This document shows positions 55,893 through 64,000 of a stretch of DNA of 64,000 bases, in pieces. Origin of the DNA: Granulicella aggregans (lineage in GTDB: Bacteria; Acidobacteriota; Terriglobia; Terriglobales; Acidobacteriaceae); NCBI RefSeq assembly GCF_014203275.1, contig NZ_JACHIP010000002.1:1147772-1211771 (forward strand), in the 5' to 3' direction. Position numbers and translations under genes: made by a program. Position 1 is the first letter of the stretch. Each line of letters starts with the position of its first letter. Below the pieces are notes generated by a model that searched no databases, had not been told where the DNA came from, and worked only from the letters and a program-made list of their open reading frames with translations.

Positions 55893-56429
55893 CTATTGTT
55901 CTGCGCGAGTTTTGCCGCAAACCTTTGTTCCTTCCGCCACTACCGAGGCGGAGCCGATGACAAGCAGCAGAGCTGTGGCCAACATCCACTTGGTCAAAAA
56001 AGTTGCTTTATCGTGGTATTCCATATCGTAGAAGGCGCCATCGGACCGGCGGCCTTCGATGCTGAGGACTTGATGGGATAGCGGTAAATACCTCACCCGC
56101 GCGAACTGACCGTCCAACGCTGCCAAACCGAGCGCGTCGAACGAGACAACCTCTCCCGAGCTCGAACGTACTTCAAAATCTGTTTGGCGGTAGCCCCAAT
56201 TCGTTTTGACAACCCCTGATATCACTTCGGGCGGACGACTCACTTCATAGGCACGCCGACAATATCCGAAAGACAGAAAGGATGATGAAAGCATCACGAC
56301 AGCGATGAGGCGTATCGGTCTTCTCCAGCGCAACGCCGGAGATGCGCTCCCGAACAAGTAGCAACCTATACTGGCTGAAAGGAAGGGGACCCCGAGCACG
56401 AGATAAAACAAAAACGTCGGTGGACTCAT
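55893..56429 (-). CDS. Small membrane protein of unknown function
   Basis: 178 residues with three hydrophobic segments: FLFYLVLGVPFLSASIGCYL, LIAVVMLSSSFLSFGYC and, near the C-terminus, WMLATALLLVIGSASVV. A soluble beta-rich part lies between the second and third. The layout resembles DUF3592-like proteins only loosely. No Shine-Dalgarno is evident before ATG 56429. The gap 55636-55892 is empty apart from a T-run at 55783-55790. Confidence 0.5.
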   Translation of the reverse strand: MSPPTFLFYLVLGVPFLSASIGCYLFGSASPALRWRRPIRLIAVVMLSSSFLSFGYCRRAYEVSRPPEVISGVVKTNWGYRQTDFEVRSSSGEVVSFDALGLAALDGQFARVRYLPLSHQVLSIEGRRSDGAFYDMEYHDKATFLTKWMLATALLLVIGSASVVAEGTKVCGKTRAEQ

Positions 56430-56920
56430 CGCGGCAACGTGACCCCGCAAGCAGCCAGCGCGAAACGTAGATCGATTAGCGCTAAATACGAAGCCGGATC
56501 ACCCACCTTCTAACGCTCTCAGTCTCCCTCCCTCGAAGGAATAGCACTTCTGGGTGCCTCGGAAATCGAACCCTCCGCAGAGTCTTTGTTTTGGGAAAGA
56601 ACGCGGCTCCAGCACCCGGGAGGTCGGACTTGCCGCTATCCCCGTTTTCAAGTGGTTTTGAGCGTCAAGTTGATCAGAGAGCACTCGATGCGTGACTCGG
56701 CCTGTTGCCGTCAAGCAGGATCATGGAGGCAGATCGCCGAACACTGGTCGGCTGGCCGAACCCAACAGGGACGTGTGAGCGGATAGTCGATAAGAAACCT
56801 CAACTCAGGAAACCATCGAAACAACAAGCCACTCTAGAGCGATCAATCCTGCCGCGCCTGTCGATCGGAGAACTCCCTCTCGTAAGCCCTTGAGATGACG
56901 GTATGAGTCCTTTGCAGCGG
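56430..56920. other. Intergenic region, no gene seen
   Basis: 491 bases of mixed codon phase with no convincing gene, no GGGTGCCCC repeat and no recognisable RNA. Short ORFs here lack ribosome sites and family resemblance. Confidence 0.5.
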
Positions 56921-59125
56921 TTAGTCGCCCATGTGGCTTGCTGCGGGAAAGAGCGGCAGACTGCGGGCGCGGATGCCGGTGGCGCGGAAGTACGCATTCG
57001 CGAGCGCTGGAGCGAAGGGAGGGACGCCCGGCTCGCCCGCTCCGCTGGGTGGATTGGTGCTCGGGAGGATCTTCACCTTGATGGTGGGCATGTCGGACAT
57101 CTTCACCAGACGGTAGGTGTTGAAGTTCTGTACGCTGGCCGCAGCGTTTGCGAAGGTGATGTGCCCCCAGAGAGCCGCACCCATACCATGCACGATGCCG
57201 CCCTGCATCTGTGCTTCGATCGAATCGGGATTGATGGCCCGACCCAGATCGACCGCGCAGGCGACGCTGACGACACGCAAGCCCGTCGCCGACGCGCCGG
57301 AGATCTCGACCACCTGTGCCACCACCGTGCCGAACGTCTCCGCAATCGCGATCCCGCGTGCGTGACCGTTGGCAAGCGTGGTGTTCCATCCCCCCAGTTC
57401 CGCGGCTGCGTCGAGGACCGCCAGAAAACGCGGATTGTTAACCAGTAGTCGCCGCCTGTACTGGTAGGGATCCTGCGATGTCGCATGGGCCAGTTCGTCG
57501 ATGAAGCTCTCGACGAAAAAGGCGTTGTACGAGACGCCTACCGATCGCCACCAGCCAATGGGAACGGGAGAAGGGTGCGGCCCGAACTCCACGAGACGGT
57601 TCACCATGGCGTATGGAAGCGTAACCGCTCCTTCGACGGCTCCACCGTCTTCCGCGCCGGCCGTGATGAAGCCCTTTTGCGCGGAGATGGATGGAGTTAC
57701 GACACGATTCCACCAGGCCACGATGTTGTGGCTGGAGTCCAGGCTGCCCCTCAGGTACGACACCGCCATGGGACGGTACTTGTCGCGCTGGAAGTCTTCT
57801 TGGCGTGGCCAGGTGAGCTTGACCGGCTTCTTGATTGCCTTGGCAATCTGGACCGCCTGCACAATGCAGTCAGTCTCCAGCTTGCGGCCCAGGCCTCCGC
57901 CCAGGTACGTGACGTTTACCTTGACGGCTGCCAGAGGAAGCCCGGTAATTGCGGCCGCAGCCGCCTGGGCCCAGCCCGCCACCTGTGTCGGGGCCCAGAT
58001 CTCGCAAAAGGTAGGTGTGAGATTGACCGTGCAGTTCAGAACCTCCAGACAAGCATGCGCGAGGTACGGAACTGAGTATGTGGCGTCGATCGTCGTTGTA
58101 GAGGTGCTCTTGGCGGCTAGAGCAGACCCGACGACCTCTGACTCGAGAACGGGGCCCTGCTTCATAATCGTGGCCGCCTGCGTCGCAAACACCGTGCTGG
58201 CGATCTGCGCGGCATTCGGCGGCGTAGTCCACTTGAAGCCACCACCTCCGCTTCCGCCACCATCATCGTCGCCCTCGCCGAGTGCGGAGAAGGCCGAATG
58301 AGTATCACCAGCGACGGCAGCAACAGCAGTGCCGAGATTGACGAAGGTGACGCCATTGCGATTCGTTGGCGTGCTCGCCAGGGTCCCTCCCAGCATCGGC
58401 GCGTGCCGGACCGCAGCGTAGACCATTCCAGGAAGACGGACATCGATGCCGTAGATGGCTCGGCCATTTGTCTTGTCGGCCATATCCAACCGCACCAGTG
58501 GTTTGCCGATAAGGCGAAGCGCGGCGTCGGGGATCAATGTGGGCTTGGCCGGTGGCGCAAGCTTCGAGGCTGCCAAAGCGAGGGCGCCGTATGTAAGGAC
58601 TCGCTTGGTGGGTGCGTCGATCACCGTGCCATTGTTGGCGTAGCACTGATTCACAGAAACTCCCCAGTGGTTTGACGCAGCCCGGATAAGCATCATGCGG
58701 ACGGCCGCACCGGCCTGCCGCAGGGGAAGATAGTTGTTCCGGATAGCACTGCTGCCTCCGGTGATATAGGTGATCGGTCCGAGAGGAGCAAGTGCGCTCT
58801 TGACCTGAGTCCACTCGACCATCAACTCTTCGGCCGCGATCTGTGCGAGTCCGGACATAGCGCCCTGGCCGAGTTCGCAGCCGCCGAACAGAACCGTAAT
58901 GCGGCTATCCGTTCCGATCTGAATGTAGGAATTGATCGCCGTGGGAGCCGGCACGCCCGCTGCAGAGGCGAACCGGGACAGGCCCGGCAGGCAGAACTGC
59001 AACATGAAGCCGCCCGTGGCGCTGACCAGAAACTGACGTCGTGACGGTTTGATTCCGCTCGGAAGAGAGAGGCCTTCCTGCATCTGCTCCGCGTTTGGAG
59101 CAGCTTCCATAAGTCCGATAGCCAT
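56921..59125 (-). CDS. Molybdopterin-binding subunit of a xanthine-dehydrogenase-family enzyme (IorB-like)
   Basis: 734 residues, large subunit of a two-subunit molybdenum hydroxylase like isoquinoline 1-oxidoreductase IorB. The Tat motif is PSRRQFLVSATGGFML near residue 27. Family features: GCELGQGAMSGLAQIAAEEL, the first-domain substrate segment KTNGRAIYGIDVRLPGM, YLGGGLGRK and the C-terminal GAGEPGVPPFAPALANA with the probable catalytic Glu. GAGGAG stands before ATG 59125. The partner [2Fe-2S] gene lies just upstream, 23 bases away. No c-type cytochrome gene, the usual electron acceptor, is in the neighbourhood. Confidence 0.9.
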   Translation of the reverse strand: MAIGLMEAAPNAEQMQEGLSLPSGIKPSRRQFLVSATGGFMLQFCLPGLSRFASAAGVPAPTAINSYIQIGTDSRITVLFGGCELGQGAMSGLAQIAAEELMVEWTQVKSALAPLGPITYITGGSSAIRNNYLPLRQAGAAVRMMLIRAASNHWGVSVNQCYANNGTVIDAPTKRVLTYGALALAASKLAPPAKPTLIPDAALRLIGKPLVRLDMADKTNGRAIYGIDVRLPGMVYAAVRHAPMLGGTLASTPTNRNGVTFVNLGTAVAAVAGDTHSAFSALGEGDDDGGGSGGGGFKWTTPPNAAQIASTVFATQAATIMKQGPVLESEVVGSALAAKSTSTTTIDATYSVPYLAHACLEVLNCTVNLTPTFCEIWAPTQVAGWAQAAAAAITGLPLAAVKVNVTYLGGGLGRKLETDCIVQAVQIAKAIKKPVKLTWPRQEDFQRDKYRPMAVSYLRGSLDSSHNIVAWWNRVVTPSISAQKGFITAGAEDGGAVEGAVTLPYAMVNRLVEFGPHPSPVPIGWWRSVGVSYNAFFVESFIDELAHATSQDPYQYRRRLLVNNPRFLAVLDAAAELGGWNTTLANGHARGIAIAETFGTVVAQVVEISGASATGLRVVSVACAVDLGRAINPDSIEAQMQGGIVHGMGAALWGHITFANAAASVQNFNTYRLVKMSDMPTIKVKILPSTNPPSGAGEPGVPPFAPALANAYFRATGIRARSLPLFPAASHMGD

Positions 59126-59148
59126 GACACGTCTCCTCGTCCCGCAGG

Positions 59149-59589
59149 TTAGAGAGTGGCAGCCAACTGGATGGCTTGCTTTACTCGTTGGTAGGTTCCG
59201 CACACACACAGGTTGTCGATCTCAATGCCGTCTCCGTTGGAGCCGCTGTTGTAGTGGGCACAGGCGCTCATTAACATGCCCGACTGGCAGTATCCGCATT
59301 GCGGCACCTGCAGCTGAACCCATGCCTTCTGGAGGGGATGGCTCACCCCGTCCGGGGAAAGTCCCTCGACCGTTGTGATCGAGCGTCCGACCCCTTCGTT
59401 CACGCTCATCTGGCAGGATTTCCGAGGGCTGCCGTCAACAAGAATGGTGCATGCGCCGCATACCTCGATGCCGCACCCGTACTTCGTGCCGGTGAGACCC
59501 ACGATGTCTCTTAACACCCAGAGCATCGGGATCTCGTTGGAAGGAACGTTAACCTCTTGCACGACGCCGTTGATAGTGAGCGTGACCAT
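59149..59589 (-). CDS. [2Fe-2S] subunit of a molybdenum hydroxylase (IorA-like)
   Basis: 146 residues with both iron-sulfur clusters: a plant-type site (CGIEVCGACTILVDG, with a further Cys about ten residues on) and the helical second site (CGYCQSGML and CVCGTYQRV). It passes electrons from the molybdenum centre of the partner subunit to an external acceptor. It is first in the operon, with ATG 59589. It has no signal of its own and would be carried out with the Tat-tagged large subunit. Confidence 0.92.
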   Translation of the reverse strand: MVTLTINGVVQEVNVPSNEIPMLWVLRDIVGLTGTKYGCGIEVCGACTILVDGSPRKSCQMSVNEGVGRSITTVEGLSPDGVSHPLQKAWVQLQVPQCGYCQSGMLMSACAHYNSGSNGDGIEIDNLCVCGTYQRVKQAIQLAATL

Positions 59590-60202
59590 GAATGTCTCCG
59601 ATCTGAAATTGGGGGCTAAGGAAGAGAAATTTGACAGACCTCAGCTGATGTTTGGGCCCAACGACTTAACCTGGCAGGTCAATCAAGTTGGTTCAGCTGT
59701 AGTGCCTCTTGGGGACGATCCTGTCCCGCTCGTTGCCCGGGGTGTCTCCCAGTAGTTCGGGAACAGACAAAGCTCTACACAGGCACGACATTCTTGTACC
59801 ATAGCGAACCGATAAGATGCAACGAACCCATTTTCTCAGTGGTGCGCTGAAACATGAATCCCGGGAAAGTTGTAGTGTCCTTGAGCCTTCCTGGAAATAT
59901 GCAAAAACGCCAATGCACTCACCAAGAGAGTCGGGGACTGTGAACGTAGCTCCCGGAAAGTCGATGTTTGCGGCAAGTTCGCGACGTTGTCGTCGATAGG
60001 CAACGCGGGTGACATGAAGGCTCGAAGCTGCCGAAATGGCGTTTTTCGCGAACGACCCCGAACTCAAAGAGTGAATCGGCCTGCTATCGCGAACCGAGAG
60101 GATGGCTTCCTCGGTTGGTGATTCCTCATGATCTATCTTTTCCCCTCAGCCAACCCACGATGACTTGAGTACAAATCGGAACCGCTAATCTTGATCGAAA
60201 AG
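59590..60202. other. Intergenic region, no supported gene
   Basis: Divergent region between the molybdenum hydroxylase and PadR genes. A minus-strand frame at 59693-60067 could encode a 124-residue product, but no start site, family resemblance or codon bias supports it; it may be a decayed gene. Confidence 0.45.
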
Positions 60203-60231
60203 TTGTCATAGCCGCTCTCCGGCGCTTATAT
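60203..60231 (+). promoter_or_regulatory. Sigma-70-like promoter of padR-ADOP
   Basis: TTGTCA (60203-60208), exactly 17 bases, then TTATAT (60226-60231). This is the best promoter match in the window and sits 40 bases before the padR start. Expected transcript start is near 60238. Confidence 0.65.
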
Positions 60232-60237
60232 TCCTTG

Positions 60238-60254
60238 CCATAGTCTAACTATGG
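60238..60254 (+). promoter_or_regulatory. Candidate PadR operator
   Basis: Perfect inverted repeat CCATAGT-CTA-ACTATGG placed at the predicted transcription start of padR. A dimeric PadR bound here would block its own promoter and the permease gene behind it. Confidence 0.6.
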
Positions 60255-60270
60255 AACGAGGAGCGCCAAC

Positions 60271-60609
60271 GTGCCGATGATCAAACGTGATGAGATCCCG
60301 CCGGGAACGCTCTATCTTCTTATCCTAAAAACCCTCTCACTTCACGGTCCGCTGCATGGCTACGAGATGGCAAACTCCATCCAGCAAAGCTCCGAGAACA
60401 TTCTTCAGGTGGAAGAGGGCTCGCTCTACCCCGCGCTTCAACGCATGCTGATCAAGGGATGGGTAACCGCAGAATGGGGCGTGACCGCTGGTAATCGCCG
60501 CGCCCGCTACTACAAGCTGACCGCTGCTGGCCGTAAGCAGCTTCAGACGGAACTCTCACAGTTCGGACGAGTATTTGGCGCGATCAATCGCGTCATTCAG
60601 ATGGCATAA
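60271..60609 (+). CDS. PadR-family transcriptional regulator
   Basis: 112-residue winged-helix repressor. The N-terminal PGTLYLLILKTLSLHGPLHGYEMA and EEGSLYPALQRMLIKGWV are the PadR HTH and wing signature. The C-terminal helix mediates dimerisation. PadR proteins release DNA on binding small molecules. GTG 60271 follows GAGGAG at good spacing. The stop is 13 bases before the ADOP permease start, a standard pairing in acidobacteria. Confidence 0.93.
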   Translation: MPMIKRDEIPPGTLYLLILKTLSLHGPLHGYEMANSIQQSSENILQVEEGSLYPALQRMLIKGWVTAEWGVTAGNRRARYYKLTAAGRKQLQTELSQFGRVFGAINRVIQMA

Positions 60610-60622
60610 AGGAGAAGCTGGG

Positions 60623-63349
60623 ATGCACTTCGACGAGTTCGTTCGACGCGTGACGATGCTAGTGCGAGGCAAGCGATTTCAGGGAGACCTCGACGAAGAG
60701 ATGCGACTACACAGGGAGCTTCGCGAGGAACATTACGCCGCATCCGGCATGTCTTCCCAGGCCGCCCGTAGTGCAGCACACCGCAGCTTCGGTAATGCTG
60801 TGTCCATCCGAGAGGCAAGCTACGGCGCATGGGGATGGAACTGGCTCGAAAGTCTGACACAGGATGTGCGTTACGGTGCGCGGTCGATGTTCCGCAGCCC
60901 CGGGTTGACGCTAGTGGCGTTGCTCTCTCTGGCGCTTGGCATCGGTGCCAATACGGCAATCTTCAGCTTTATCGACGCGGTCCTGCTTCGGTCCCTTCCA
61001 GTCAAGGATCCGGCCCGTCTCGTCGTTTTAGGCGATGGGGACGAAATGGGCATCACGGATCGATATGGCTCGACCACGCTGTACTCCTATCCCTTTTTTC
61101 GGCAGATGCAGCAGAAGAACGCAGTCTTCTCCAATCTCGCCGCAGTCTACAGCTACTCGATGGACATCCACGGGACGCTGAATGGCAACGGCGAGATGCA
61201 GGCGATGAAGGTGCAACTCGTCTCCGGCTCATACTTTCAGACGCTGGGCATCCGAACCGCCATGGGCAGAGCCATCACAGAGGATGACGATAGCTCAGAG
61301 GGTGATCATCCCGTTGCGGTTATCAGCTATGCCTGGTGGAAGCGAGCCCTGGGCGGCGATACAAATGTGCTCGGTAGAAAGATCAAGCTTGGTACGTCAA
61401 CATTCCAGATCGTCGGCGTTACTCCTCCGGAGTTCTTCGGCACCAGAGTCGGCGAAGCTCCAGAGGTCTGGATCCCCATGTCCATGATGGAGTCAATTCC
61501 ACCCGGCCTGAACGGGTACAAAGACAACTTCGCACAATCGATGCACATCATGGGACGACTGAAGCCCGACGTCACCCGTGAAAAGGCGACCGCAGACGTC
61601 AACCTGCTTTATCAGCAGATTACCCGCGCCTTCCCGGACGTTAAACTGATCCCGCGAAACGTTGAAAGTCTGAGCAAAACGCACGTGGTGCTGACGCCAA
61701 TGACGCGAGGGCTGTCATCGCTACGGCGATCTTTCTCCGCACCGTTAGAGGTCCTGATGGCAGCGACAGCGCTTGTGCTTCTCATTGCCTGCGCGAACAT
61801 TGCAAACCTGCTGCTCGCCCGTTCGACCGCAAGAGCGCGTGAGTTCGCAGTACGGCAGGCGCTGGGTGCACGCCGCATTCGCATCGTGCGGCAGCTACTT
61901 ACAGAAAGTCTCATGCTTGCGCTCGGTGGAGGTGCCGCCGGAATCGGCCTCGCTGCGGTTGCCGACCGACTGCTGCTTCACATGGTATCGCGAGGCTCTG
62001 AAGTCCTTCCCCTGGACGTTTCGATCAACACTCGCTTGCTTCTCTTCACCTTCGCCGTGACAGTAGCTACAGCCGTCTTCTTTGGCATCATCCCTGCCGT
62101 ACGTGGGACACAAGTAAAACTTACCAATGCGCTCAAGGATGGACGTGGTTCAGCGGGGGGCGGCAATTCCCGCAGCACGTTGGGAAAATGCCTTATTATC
62201 GCGCAGGTCGCCATCTCTCTGGTCCTGATGGTAGGGGCAATCCTGTTTGTCCGTACCCTTGTGAATCTCACCAAGTTAGATACCGGCTTTAATCGCGAAG
62301 GCGTGCTTCGTCTCGAGGTGGATTCAAATGTCACTGGCTTGCCGGAGAGCGACCCACGAATGGTCTTAATGTTCCAGGAGATCGAGAGGCGCGTCAGTGC
62401 GCTGCCCGGAGTGAGGGCCGCCAGCTTCGCTTCGTTCGTTTTTGCTCAGGGGAGTTGGAACACCGCTGTCAACGTACCCGGAATGACCATGAATGAAAAG
62501 ATCGATGTCAAGCACAACACGATCGGAAATGGATACTTTGCCACCATGCAGATCCCTCTTGTTGCAGGCCGCATCTTTGGCCCACAGGATACTGCCACGT
62601 CCCACAAGGTCGCTATCATCAGCGAGCGCATGGCAAAGGAACTTTTTCCTGCAGGCGTTAATCCTATCGGGCGTCACTACTTTACCGGATACGACCCCAT
62701 CCCCAATACCGACGTTGAGGTTGTCGGCATCGTTAAGGACGTAAAATTCGGAGACCTCCAGGAAGACCCCGAGTACATCGACTACATCCCCAATCCGCAA
62801 CGTCCCTGGGGCTATGGAAGCTTTGCAGTTCGTTTCGACGGGAACTTCAATACCCTCTCGAATGCAGTGCAACAGACGATCCATAGCGTCAATCGTGATC
62901 TGCCCATCAGTGGTGTGACCACGCTCGACGAGCAAGTCTCGCGCACCATGACGAATCAACGTGTGGTTGCCCAGCTCTCAACCTTCTTCGGTCTTCTCGC
63001 GGTCTTTCTCTCTTGCATCGGCATCTACGGCCTCATGTCTTACATGGTGAGCCGGCGCACCAACGAGATCGGTATTCGCATAGCCATCGGCGCAACTCGT
63101 GGCAACGTGAGTTGGCTTATCATGAGTGACATCGTTTTGCTGGTGACGATCGGCATCGCCGTGGGAATTCCCGTTTCAATCGCCGGAAGCCGCCTCGTCG
63201 CAAACATGCTTTATGGCCTCCCTGGCACTGACGTCGCCAGCCTTCTCGGGGCCGTTGTCACACTGATGTTGGTCTCTACTATGTCCGGCTATCTTCCGGC
63301 GCACCAGGCGGCTCATCTCGATCCTACGGTGGCGCTTCGCAGGGAATGA
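60623..63349 (+). CDS. ADOP-type orphan FtsX/MacB-like permease
   Basis: 908 residues of the acidobacterial duplicated orphan permease type. A short N-terminal prefix domain (HFDEFVRRVTMLVRGKRFQGDLDEEMRLHRE) is followed by two halves, each with a MacB-like periplasmic core and FtsX helices. Visible segments: PGLTLVALLSLALGIGANTAIFSFIDA, LIACANIANLLLARSTARAREFAVR, and the closing RRTNEIGIRIAIGATRGNV. No ATPase is encoded next to it, as is normal for the group. Export of peptides, antibiotics or lipids is presumed. AAGGAGAAG lies just before ATG 60623. Confidence 0.92.
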   Translation: MHFDEFVRRVTMLVRGKRFQGDLDEEMRLHRELREEHYAASGMSSQAARSAAHRSFGNAVSIREASYGAWGWNWLESLTQDVRYGARSMFRSPGLTLVALLSLALGIGANTAIFSFIDAVLLRSLPVKDPARLVVLGDGDEMGITDRYGSTTLYSYPFFRQMQQKNAVFSNLAAVYSYSMDIHGTLNGNGEMQAMKVQLVSGSYFQTLGIRTAMGRAITEDDDSSEGDHPVAVISYAWWKRALGGDTNVLGRKIKLGTSTFQIVGVTPPEFFGTRVGEAPEVWIPMSMMESIPPGLNGYKDNFAQSMHIMGRLKPDVTREKATADVNLLYQQITRAFPDVKLIPRNVESLSKTHVVLTPMTRGLSSLRRSFSAPLEVLMAATALVLLIACANIANLLLARSTARAREFAVRQALGARRIRIVRQLLTESLMLALGGGAAGIGLAAVADRLLLHMVSRGSEVLPLDVSINTRLLLFTFAVTVATAVFFGIIPAVRGTQVKLTNALKDGRGSAGGGNSRSTLGKCLIIAQVAISLVLMVGAILFVRTLVNLTKLDTGFNREGVLRLEVDSNVTGLPESDPRMVLMFQEIERRVSALPGVRAASFASFVFAQGSWNTAVNVPGMTMNEKIDVKHNTIGNGYFATMQIPLVAGRIFGPQDTATSHKVAIISERMAKELFPAGVNPIGRHYFTGYDPIPNTDVEVVGIVKDVKFGDLQEDPEYIDYIPNPQRPWGYGSFAVRFDGNFNTLSNAVQQTIHSVNRDLPISGVTTLDEQVSRTMTNQRVVAQLSTFFGLLAVFLSCIGIYGLMSYMVSRRTNEIGIRIAIGATRGNVSWLIMSDIVLLVTIGIAVGIPVSIAGSRLVANMLYGLPGTDVASLLGAVVTLMLVSTMSGYLPAHQAAHLDPTVALRRE

Positions 63350-63542
63350 CCAACACGCAAAGACTACCCATCTCCGCTATCAGAGAGGTTAGCAAGAGAC
63401 GGCTGCTCATTCGTCGCCAAATCGCCGAGGCACTCATTAACTAAGGCTGAGCCTAATAGCGAAACGTCCGCAAAGTCGGGGCGGTCTCAACCGGTCGATG
63501 CAACACCATCTGATTTAGATCATTTCTTGAGAGGTGGTGTGT
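63350..63542. other. Intergenic region before the insertion sequence
   Basis: No gene. The left end of the IS probably lies within about 63475-63530, where GGTCTCAACCGGTCGATGCA occurs, but the right end is outside the window so the inverted repeat cannot be checked. Confidence 0.4.
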
Positions 63543-64000
63543 ATGAGACAAGAGAGACGTCATGGTCTTTCTGCGGAGCAGAAGTCCGAGATTTGGCGGC
63601 GTTGGAAAGCGGGCGAGTCGTTACACGCGATTGGTCGTGCCTTCGACAAGGACCATGGCTCGATTCAGTTCCTGTTATCGAAGCACGGCGGGATCGCTCC
63701 TGCTGTCCGTCGGCGCTCGCAGCGAACGCTCACGTTGGCGGAGCGGGAAGAGATCTCGCGAGGCATTGCTTCCGGTTCGTCGATTCGTGAGATAGCCAGA
63801 GGTCTCGAGCGGACAGCGTCTACGGTGAGCCGGGAGGTGGCGCGTCATGGCGGCCGCCTGATGTATCGAGCCAGTGAGGCTGATCAGCGGGCCTGGAGGT
63901 CGGCGCTGCGGCCCAAGCCCTGCCGGCTTGCCCACCACAGGAAGCTGCGCCTGATCGTGGCCGGTAAACTGATCCGAGACTGGTCGCCGCAGCAGATCTC
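63543..64000 (+). mobile_element. IS30-family transposase, 5' part, cut by window end
   Basis: The frame from ATG 63543 runs open to the last base (152 codons). It has an IS30-type N-terminal helix-turn-helix: LSAEQKSEIWRRWKAGESL, then LTLAEREEISRGIASGSSIR and IARGLERTASTVSREVARHG, the family signature. The DDE catalytic core lies beyond the window. IS30 enzymes move by a circle intermediate. The reading frame so far is intact. It is the only transposase seen here and marks the edge of the repeat-free region. Confidence 0.9.

Noticed and set aside
59693..60067. 124-residue minus-strand ORF in the molybdenum hydroxylase/PadR gap
   Set aside because: No ribosome site, no family resemblance and mixed codon phase; at most a decayed gene.

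Overview
This 64 kb window looks like chromosome of a soil or subsurface acidobacterium, probably family Acidobacteriaceae (Granulicella/Terriglobus/Edaphobacter type). The pointers are lineage-typical families: two VWFA-related proteins (TIGR03436 type), one TIGR03435-type protein, a PadR regulator paired with an acidobacterial orphan FtsX/MacB-like permease (ADOP type), a giant Oar-like TonB receptor, high GC with C-ending codons, and dense palindromic intergenic repeats beginning GGGTGCCCCAT. No rRNA, tRNA or CRISPR array was recognised.

Layout. 0-9 kb: a UdgX/DUF4130 fusion with its partner radical SAM protein, a DHA2-type MFS exporter, small proteins, msrB behind a truncated DipZ-like remnant, and a Tat-exported flavin amine oxidase. 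9.4-20 kb: a sulfur region. On the minus strand cysD-cysN-cysH-tauE is flanked by two paralogous VWFA genes, and a TonB-dependent receptor diverges on the plus strand. 20-34 kb: a Ser-rich small protein, a ferric-reductase-like membrane protein, a MASE1-PAS-GGDEF diguanylate cyclase, a GH39 glycosidase, a Tat Gfo/Idh oxidoreductase, a TPR/zinc-protease protein, a PRISE-like SDR, and a translationally coupled membrane protein plus PGRP amidase pair. 34-51 kb: secreted propeller and kelch proteins, a DUF5700-like protease, thrS, a PhyH dioxygenase, an HNH-like protein, two SRPBCC proteins, and a scattered rnpA-yidD-yidC-jag locus interrupted by a GAF histidine kinase and a 7TM-PP2C phosphatase. 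51-64 kb: free of the GGGTGCCCC repeats, with a GT87-like protein, MarC, an orphan barstar, a two-subunit molybdenum hydroxylase, PadR plus ADOP permease, and the 5' part of an IS30 transposase cut by the window end.

The most interesting discovery is a pair of apparent cysteine-responsive transcription attenuators. One lies before cysD (minus, 15147 to 14995) and one before the TonB receptor (plus, 16465 to 16644). Each has a tiny Cys-rich leader ORF (10 Cys in 29 residues; 5 Cys in 26), no Shine-Dalgarno, and a -35-like TTGAC(A/C) starting 37-38 nt before the ATG, so the mRNA should be nearly leaderless. Each then has a terminator built on the same CCCACGC/GCGTGGG stem, and a segment near the leader's stop codon complementary to the terminator's 5' arm, so an antiterminator can form if the ribosome stalls at Cys codons. 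This would put APS synthesis and reduction and an outer-membrane receptor under the same cysteine sensor, implying that the receptor takes up a sulfur source. cysH is the [4Fe-4S] APS-reductase type and cysN has no APS kinase, so the pathway runs sulfate to APS to sulfite. A copy of the genomic repeat is also inserted in frame inside cysN.
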